NCBI RefSeq assembly: GCF_030317035.1
Contig: NZ_JASZYK010000001.1
Span: 496,001 to 560,000, forward strand
Length of the DNA stretch: 64,000 nucleotides
Source of the DNA: Variovorax sp. J22G73
Lineage (GTDB): Bacteria > Pseudomonadota > Gammaproteobacteria > Burkholderiales > Burkholderiaceae_C
Direction of reading: 5' to 3'
In this document: positions 58,552 to 64,000 of the stretch, piece after piece
Layout: each line of letters starts with the position of its first letter
Position numbering within the stretch: position 1 is the first letter of the stretch
The notes under the pieces: model-generated
Told to the model about the DNA's origin: nothing
The model's input: the letters and a program-made list of their open reading frames with translations, nothing else
Databases searched by the model: none
Position numbers and translations under genes: made by a program

Positions 58552-58592
58552 GCGCCGCAAAACGAGGGGCGCACCAGCGCGGGTGAGAAGGA

Positions 58593-59132
58593 ATGAAGCA
58601 AATTGCGATCGTCTTGGCGCTCTGCGTGGGCGCCTGGTATTTCTTCGTGGGCGGCCGCAAGCTCGACGAGCCCATGGTGCGCGACTACTACCAGAACGAG
58701 GCCCGCGCCATTGCCGCGCGCGACGCCGACCGGCTGTGCAAGCAGCTCAGCCGCAAGGTGGTGATAGAGAGCAGCACCACCGTCATGGGCCGCACCGAGT
58801 CGACCACCCACGACCGCGACAGCGCCTGCCGCGGCGTGCACAAGACCTTCGAGAACCTGCAGCAGGTGACCGAGCGCACCGGCAGCATCCTGGCAGTGGA
58901 GTACGACTACCACATCGATTCCGTCGAGGTCGCTCCCGACCGCAGGAGCGCCGTCGTCAAGGGCACCAACGTGCTGAAGATGGGCGAGTCGGCGCTGCAG
59001 CTGAAGACCAGCTTTCACCAGCGCCTGGAGCGCGAGCTCGGCCAGATGCGCCTGGTGCACGCCGAGGACAGCACCGTGGTGCGCCTGGGCGGGCGCGGCG
59101 CGATGAGCCAGAGCGACTTCTTCCGCAAGTAG
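58593..59132 (+). CDS. Uncharacterised membrane-anchored protein, NTF2-like
   Basis: The 179-residue protein has an N-terminal membrane anchor (MKQIAIVLALCVGAWYFFVG). The soluble part, NEARAIAARDADRLCKQLSR, SACRGVHKTFENLQQVTERT, EYDYHIDSVEVAPDRRSAVV, reads like an SnoaL/NTF2-fold domain facing the periplasm. No specific function is known. It precedes the multi-spanning gene at 59194 (61-base gap), and the two may be one operon. Confidence 0.7.
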   Translation: MKQIAIVLALCVGAWYFFVGGRKLDEPMVRDYYQNEARAIAARDADRLCKQLSRKVVIESSTTVMGRTESTTHDRDSACRGVHKTFENLQQVTERTGSILAVEYDYHIDSVEVAPDRRSAVVKGTNVLKMGESALQLKTSFHQRLERELGQMRLVHAEDSTVVRLGGRGAMSQSDFFRK

Positions 59133-59193
59133 TCCCGCCGATCCCGCCTCCCTCCACACCCCTTCGCACTCCAAAGAGAAAGCAGGCGCCGCC

Positions 59194-60570
59194 ATGCTCG
59201 CCATCCGGGATTCGTTGCCGCCCCCACCGCCGTTCTGGCACCGCCTGAACAGCTTCTTCGCCTTTCCGTTCCAGCTGCGGCCGCTGGCGTACGGGCTCAT
59301 CCTGTCGTTCTGCAGCCTGCTGTTCGAGGGCATCTTCTTCCTGCCCGACGCGCTGGCGCTGGTGCTGATCGAGATCGGCATCATGCTGGCGGCCAGCCGC
59401 TACGGCTTCAAGGTCATCGCGCTGGGCGCGCGCGGCATCCGCGACTCGGCCGACTTCGGGCGCGAGTCCAGCGACGAGTGGACCTACCTGCCGTGGAAGC
59501 TGTTCGCCATTTCGCTGGCGCAGGCCTTCCTCATCGGGTGGCTGGCGTACTACGCGCCCATCCTGGGCACGGTGGGCCTGTTCGTCATGTCGTTCACTTT
59601 CCCGGCGGCGGTGATCGTGCTGGTGCAGTCGGGCAGCTTCTTCCAGGCGATGAACCCGGGCTACGTGATGGAGACGATGCGCACCATCGGCTGGCCGTAC
59701 GCGCTGCTGTGCTTCTTCCTGTTCCTGCTGAGCACGGGCGCGCAGGTGGCGCTGTCGCTGGTGCTGCCGATGTTCGACGGTCGCATCGTGCTGCCCATCG
59801 TCAACTTCGCCTTCATCTACTTCGGCTGGGTCATGGCCAGCCTGCTGGGCTATGTGATGTTCCAGCACCACGAGGCCTTCGGCTTCGACGCGGTGGCGGG
59901 CAGCGAGATCGACGGCGCAGGCCCGGTGGAGCGCCGCACGCCCGAGCAGATCGCGGCGCAGCGCACCGACGCCGAGGTGGCGCAGCTGGTGACCGAGGGC
60001 GACCTGCCCGCCGCGCTGGGCATCGCCTACGAGGCGCAGCGCACCGCCGCCTCGGACGACCTGGCCGCGCAGCGCCGCTACCACCGCGTGCTGGCGCTCA
60101 TGCCCGACAAGAAGGACACGCTGCTCGACCACGCGCGGCGCTTCGTTCCGCTGCTGATGCGGCGCGACCTGACTTCCGAGGCGCTGAAGGTCTTCAAGGC
60201 CTGCAAGGAAAAGGACAAGGCCTTCTCGCTCGACGACGCGGCCATGGTCATCGCCATGGCGCGCGCCGAGTGGCGCGGCGGCGACGCCCACGCCACGCTG
60301 GCGCTGCTGTCGGGCTTCGACAAGCGCTTTCGCGGCCACGAGACGATTCCGCAGGCCTACGAGCTGGCCGCCCGCGCGCTGGTGCAGGGCCTGGGCCGCG
60401 CCGACATGGCGCAGCCCATCCTGAGCACGATGGAAGCGCGCTACCCGAACAGCGAGCAGACGCAGGAAGTGCGCTGGCTGCTGCGGCCCATGCCCGCGAG
60501 CCCGGCGGCCGACGCCGCTGCCAGCGCGCCCCCTGCGCCTGCCGCGCCTACCTCGTCCACAGCCCCCTAG
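59194..60570 (+). CDS. Uncharacterised multi-spanning membrane protein with helical repeat tail
   Basis: The 458-residue protein has an N-terminal membrane part of about 230 residues with five to six helices (LILSFCSLLFEGIFFLPDAL, GLFVMSFTFPAAVIVLVQSG, FAFIYFGWVMASLLGYVMF; DUF4013-like in outline). A soluble C-terminal part (about 245-430) looks TPR-like: AQLVTEGDLPAALGIAYEAQ, LTSEALKVFKACKEKDKAFS, and AQPILSTMEARYPNSEQTQE. It ends in a Pro/Ala tail. No function is assigned. Its stop codon overlaps the stop of the convergent outer-membrane efflux gene. Confidence 0.72.
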   Translation: MLAIRDSLPPPPPFWHRLNSFFAFPFQLRPLAYGLILSFCSLLFEGIFFLPDALALVLIEIGIMLAASRYGFKVIALGARGIRDSADFGRESSDEWTYLPWKLFAISLAQAFLIGWLAYYAPILGTVGLFVMSFTFPAAVIVLVQSGSFFQAMNPGYVMETMRTIGWPYALLCFFLFLLSTGAQVALSLVLPMFDGRIVLPIVNFAFIYFGWVMASLLGYVMFQHHEAFGFDAVAGSEIDGAGPVERRTPEQIAAQRTDAEVAQLVTEGDLPAALGIAYEAQRTAASDDLAAQRRYHRVLALMPDKKDTLLDHARRFVPLLMRRDLTSEALKVFKACKEKDKAFSLDDAAMVIAMARAEWRGGDAHATLALLSGFDKRFRGHETIPQAYELAARALVQGLGRADMAQPILSTMEARYPNSEQTQEVRWLLRPMPASPAADAAASAPPAPAAPTSSTAP

Positions 60571-62039
60571 CTTTCCTTCCAGCCGCCGCCCAGCGCCTTG
60601 TAGATCGCCAGCCGGTTGGTCTGCTCGGTGAGCTGCAGGCTGATGAGGCTCTGCTGCGCCGCGTAGTACGCGCGCTGCGCGTCGAGCACGTCGAGGTAGT
60701 TGCTGGCGCCGCTGCGAAACAGCGACTGCGACAGCTCGAAGCTGCGCGAGGTGGCGCCCAGCAGCGAGCGCTGCGCGGCCAGCCGCTCGGCCAGCGTGCG
60801 CCGCTCGGCCAGTGCGTCGGCCACTTCGCGGAAGGCCGTCTGCACCGCCTTTTCATAGGTGGCGACCTGGATCTTCTGCTGCGCCTGCGCCACGCCGAGG
60901 TTCGCGCGGTTGGCGCCGCCGTCGAAGATCGGCACGCTGACCGAAGGCGCGAAGCTCCACGCCTTGCTGCCGCTGGTGAACAGGCCCGACAGCGTGCTGC
61001 TCGCCGTGCCCGCCGAGGCCGTCAGCGCAATGCGCGGAAAGAACGCCGCGCGCGCCGCGCCGATGTCGGCATTGCTCGCGCGCAGCGCGTGCTCGGCGGC
61101 CAGCACGTCGGGGCGCTGCTGCAGCACGCTGGAGGGCAGGTCGGGCGGGGGCACCAGCAACTGTGCAGTGATGGCCGGTTCGTCGGTGCTTGCTGCGCCG
61201 GCCGCAGGCACCACCGGCAGCAGCTCCGCCGGCGGCGTGGCGCCGACCAGCAGCGCCAGCGCGTTGCGGTCCTGCTCGACCTGGCTGTCGAAGGCCGCGG
61301 CGTCGGCGCGTGCCGCATCGACCGTGCTCTGCGCCTGCGCCAGCGCCAGGCCCGACTGCGCGCCGAGCCTGTGGCTGCGCTCGATGAGTTCGAAGGACTT
61401 GCGCTGGCTGTCGAGCGTGCCGCGCGCGAGCTGCAGGCGCTGCTCGTCGGCGGCCAGCTGCAGCCAGGCGGTGGCCACGGCCGCGACCAGGCTGATCTGC
61501 GTGCTGCGCTGCGTGGCTTCGGTCTGGAAGTAGCTTTGCAGCGCCGCTTCGTTCAGGTTGCGCACGCGGCCGAACAGGTCGAGCTCGTAGCTCGTCAGGC
61601 CCAGGTCGGCGCTGTACTGCGAGGCGATGCGGGGCTCGCCGCTGTTCGACAGGCTGCCCGGCGTGCGCGAGCGGCTGCCGCCCGCGCTGGCGTCCACCGT
61701 GGGGAACAGGCCGGCGCGCGCAATGCCGTACTGGGCGCGCGCACGCTCGATGTTCAACGCCGCCACGCGCAGGTCGCGGTTGTTGGCGAGCGCGAGTTCG
61801 ATGGTGCCCTGCAGCCTGGTGTCGACGAAGAAGCTGCGCCAGCCGACATCGACCGGCGCGGCTGGAGTACTTGCCTGCACGCCCGAAGCGGGCAGCGCCT
61901 GCGGCACGGGCGAAGCCGGCGCCACGTAGTCGGGCGCGAGGTTCACGCAGCCCGCGAGCACGGCCGATGCAAAGGCCGCGAGCGCGACCGAGCGAAGCGG
62001 CAGGCGGGGAAGCAGGGACGAGGGAAGTGCGCGCTTCAT
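60567..62039 (-). CDS. RND efflux outer-membrane lipoprotein (OprM/NodT family)
   Basis: The 490-residue protein has a signal peptide with lipobox LAGC followed by VNLAPDYVAPASPVP, typical of OprM. TolC-like repeats include WRSFFVDTRLQGTIELALAN NRDLRVAALN, and LQQRPDVLAAEHALRASNAD IGAARAAFFPRIALTASAG. It forms the trimeric outer-membrane channel for the RND pump encoded immediately upstream; the start shares a base with that gene's stop (TGATG). Together with a membrane-fusion protein presumably beyond the window, it exports drugs or solvents. Confidence 0.94.
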   Translation of the reverse strand: MKRALPSSLLPRLPLRSVALAAFASAVLAGCVNLAPDYVAPASPVPQALPASGVQASTPAAPVDVGWRSFFVDTRLQGTIELALANNRDLRVAALNIERARAQYGIARAGLFPTVDASAGGSRSRTPGSLSNSGEPRIASQYSADLGLTSYELDLFGRVRNLNEAALQSYFQTEATQRSTQISLVAAVATAWLQLAADEQRLQLARGTLDSQRKSFELIERSHRLGAQSGLALAQAQSTVDAARADAAAFDSQVEQDRNALALLVGATPPAELLPVVPAAGAASTDEPAITAQLLVPPPDLPSSVLQQRPDVLAAEHALRASNADIGAARAAFFPRIALTASAGTASSTLSGLFTSGSKAWSFAPSVSVPIFDGGANRANLGVAQAQQKIQVATYEKAVQTAFREVADALAERRTLAERLAAQRSLLGATSRSFELSQSLFRSGASNYLDVLDAQRAYYAAQQSLISLQLTEQTNRLAIYKALGGGWKES

Positions 62040-64000
62040 CAATGGCCTCCCTGTTCCGCCGCGCGGTCTGCCGCGTGTTCGGTGACGGCCTCCGTTTTCG
62101 CGGGCTTTTGCCGCCCGGCCAGCCATCCGCGAATCAACGCGAAGAACAGCGGCACGAAGAAGATGCCCAGCGCCGTGCCCACCACCATGCCGCCCAGCAC
62201 CGCGGTGCCGATCGACTGGCGTCCGCCCGCGCCCGCGCCGGTGCCGATGGCCAGCGGCAGCACGCCGAAGCCGAAGGCCAGCGAGGTCATCAAGATGGGC
62301 CGCAGCCGCAGGCGCACCGCCTGCAGCGTGGCCTCGACCACGCCCTTGCCCTGCTCCTGCAGCTGCTTGGCGAACTCGACGATGAGAATCGCGTTCTTCG
62401 ACGACAGCCCCACTGTGGTCAGCAGCCCGACCTGGAAATACACGTCGTTGCTCAACCCCCGGAAGCTCGTGAACAGCAGCGCCCCCACGATGCCCAGCGG
62501 CACCACCAGGATCACAGAGAACGGCACCGACCAGCTCTCGTACAGCGCGGCCAGGCACAGGAACACGAACAGGATCGAAATGGCGTACAGCATCGGCGCC
62601 TGCGCACCCGACAGCCGCTCCTGGTAGGAGGCACCGGTCCATTCGTAGCCGATGCCCGGCGGCATCTGCTTCATTACCTCGTCCACCGCGGCCATGGCGT
62701 CGCCCGAGCTCACGCCCGGCGCCGCGTCGCCCACGAACTCGTAGCTCGGGCTGCCGTTGTAGCGCTGCAGCTGCGGCGAGCCGTAGCTCCAGCGCGAGCT
62801 GGAGAACGCGGGGAAGGGCACCATCTGCCCCAGGCTGTTGCGCACGCTCCAGCGGTCGATGTCCGCCGGCAGCATGCGGAAGTCGGTGTCGCCCTGCATG
62901 TACACGCGCTTCACGCGGCCCTTGTCCAGGAAGTCGTTGATGTAGGTGCCGCCCATGGCGCTCGACAGCGTGCTGTCGATGTCCGACGTGGCCAGGCTCA
63001 GCGCCCCGGCGCGCGCGTCGTCGATGTCCACCGCGAACTCGGGCGTGTCGTCCAGGTTGTTGCTGCGCACATTGACCACTTCGGGCCGCTTGCCCAGCAG
63101 CTCGATGGCCTGGTCGCGCGCCTTCACCAGCGCGTCGTGGCCCAGGCCGTTGATGTCCTTCAAGTGAAAGTTGAAGCCCGCGTTGGCGCCCAGCCCGCGC
63201 ACCGCCGGCGGCAGCAGCACGAAGATGCGCGCGTCGCGGATGGTCGACAGGTCCTTGTTTGCGCGCCGCGTCAGCTCGGCGGCCGACTGGCCCTTGCCCG
63301 TGCGCTCGGCCCAGTCCTTCAGCTTGACGAAGGCGCGCGCCGAGCTCTGGTCGCCGTTCTGCCCGGTGATGACGTTCACGCTCAGCACCTCGTCCTGCTT
63401 GCCGAAGTACTGCTGCACCTGCTCGACCACGGGCTGCAGCCGCGCGTTCGACGCGCCCGGCGGCAGCGTTACCTGCACCTGCAGGAAGGCCTGGTCTTCG
63501 TCGGGCAGGAAGGAGGTGGGCAGCCGCATGAACAGCAGCGCCATCACGCCCGCGATCAGCAGGTACACCACCATGCTGCGCTTGCCGCGCCGCACGATGC
63601 CGCCGACGATGCCTTCGTAGCGGTCGGCGCTTCGGTCGAAGCCGCGGTTGAAGGCCGCGAAGAAGCGGTCGACCCGCCCCAGCAGGCCGCGGCGCGGCGC
63701 GGCGTTTTCGCCATGCGCGCCCTCGCGCACCGGCTTGAGCAGCGTGGCGCACAGCGCCGGCGTGAGCGTGAGCGCCACGAACACCGACAGCGCCATCGCC
63801 GAGACGATGGTGATCGAAAACTGCCGGTAGATCACGCCCGTGGAGCCGCCGAAGAAGGCCATGGGAATGAACACCGCCGACAGCACCAGCGCAATGCCGA
63901 CCAGCGCGGGCGTGATCTCGGCCATCGACTTGCGCGTGGCCTCCTTGGGCGACAGGCCCTCCTCGTGCATCACGCGCTCGACGTTCTCCACCACCACGAT
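62039..64000 (-). CDS. RND multidrug efflux transporter (AcrB/MexB-type), cut by window edge
   Basis: About 654 C-terminal residues are present; the N-terminal third lies beyond the window. Features of the HAE1 branch are IVVVENVERVMHEEGLSPKE at the edge, MAEITPALVGIALVLSAVFI, STGVIYRQFSITIVSAMALS, FLPDEDQAFLQVQVTLPPGA, and LTTVGLSSKNAILIVEFAKQ. It uses the proton motive force to export compounds from periplasm and membrane through the OprM-like channel. Regulator and membrane-fusion genes are expected to the right. Confidence 0.95.
   Translation of the reverse strand: MVVVENVERVMHEEGLSPKEATRKSMAEITPALVGIALVLSAVFIPMAFFGGSTGVIYRQFSITIVSAMALSVFVALTLTPALCATLLKPVREGAHGENAAPRRGLLGRVDRFFAAFNRGFDRSADRYEGIVGGIVRRGKRSMVVYLLIAGVMALLFMRLPTSFLPDEDQAFLQVQVTLPPGASNARLQPVVEQVQQYFGKQDEVLSVNVITGQNGDQSSARAFVKLKDWAERTGKGQSAAELTRRANKDLSTIRDARIFVLLPPAVRGLGANAGFNFHLKDINGLGHDALVKARDQAIELLGKRPEVVNVRSNNLDDTPEFAVDIDDARAGALSLATSDIDSTLSSAMGGTYINDFLDKGRVKRVYMQGDTDFRMLPADIDRWSVRNSLGQMVPFPAFSSSRWSYGSPQLQRYNGSPSYEFVGDAAPGVSSGDAMAAVDEVMKQMPPGIGYEWTGASYQERLSGAQAPMLYAISILFVFLCLAALYESWSVPFSVILVVPLGIVGALLFTSFRGLSNDVYFQVGLLTTVGLSSKNAILIVEFAKQLQEQGKGVVEATLQAVRLRLRPILMTSLAFGFGVLPLAIGTGAGAGGRQSIGTAVLGGMVVGTALGIFFVPLFFALIRGWLAGRQKPAKTEAVTEHAADRAAEQGGH

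Overview
The window is about 64 kb of dense, high-GC chromosomal sequence. Gene content points to a betaproteobacterium of the Burkholderiales, most likely Comamonadaceae and close to Variovorax: a Bug-type tricarboxylate-transporter binding protein, many LysR regulators, KgtP-like MFS carriers, a monomeric NADP-isocitrate dehydrogenase, GFA and DUF2848 proteins, and TTG/GTG starts. This is inferred from gene families only, because there is no rRNA gene in the window. I saw no tRNA, rRNA, CRISPR array, insertion sequence, phage or plasmid gene. Three hairpin/palindrome clusters (about 17.9, 36.65 and 38.05 kb) are the only repeat-like elements.

Layout. 0-5.3 kb: start of a divergent LysR gene, then a tannase-like lipoprotein, an alpha/beta hydrolase and a Bug solute-binding protein (uptake and ester hydrolysis). 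5.4-17.8 kb: small regulators (XRE, LysR, TetR, AraC, LuxR-type), an L-lactate/2-hydroxyacid dehydrogenase with an MFS carrier, cyanase, an SDR protein that has lost catalytic residues, a nucleoside deoxyribosyltransferase overlapping tail-to-tail with an orphan Imm70-like gene, and a lysophospholipase-like hydrolase. 18-21 kb: monomeric isocitrate dehydrogenase and an orphan ABC ATPase.

22-30.4 kb holds the most striking locus. A sigma-54-like -24/-12 promoter lies just before a tandem glycine riboswitch, followed by candidate terminator/antiterminator structures and a six-gene operon: peptide-binding protein, two permeases, a fused two-domain ATPase, an M81 (MlrC-like) metallopeptidase and an M20 amidohydrolase. 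The layout suggests nitrogen-responsive and glycine-responsive import and hydrolysis of peptides or N-acyl amino acids.

30.5-48.7 kb: gntR-MFS, a LysR gene, a TPM-domain membrane protein with pbpC, a tiny Asp-rich lipoprotein followed by palindromic repeats and a strong terminator, LysE, GFA, DUF2277 and two acetyltransferases. Then comes a catabolic-type operon (LysR, EthD-like, MFS, DUF2848, amidase) and a set of small NTF2-like, 2OG-oxygenase, VOC and unknown genes. 48.8-64 kb: cell-envelope genes (a 2010-residue alpha-2-macroglobulin, OpgC, an SGNH hydrolase), an ECF sigma/anti-sigma pair, two uncharacterised membrane-associated genes, and the outer-membrane and inner-membrane parts of an RND efflux pump that runs off the right edge.
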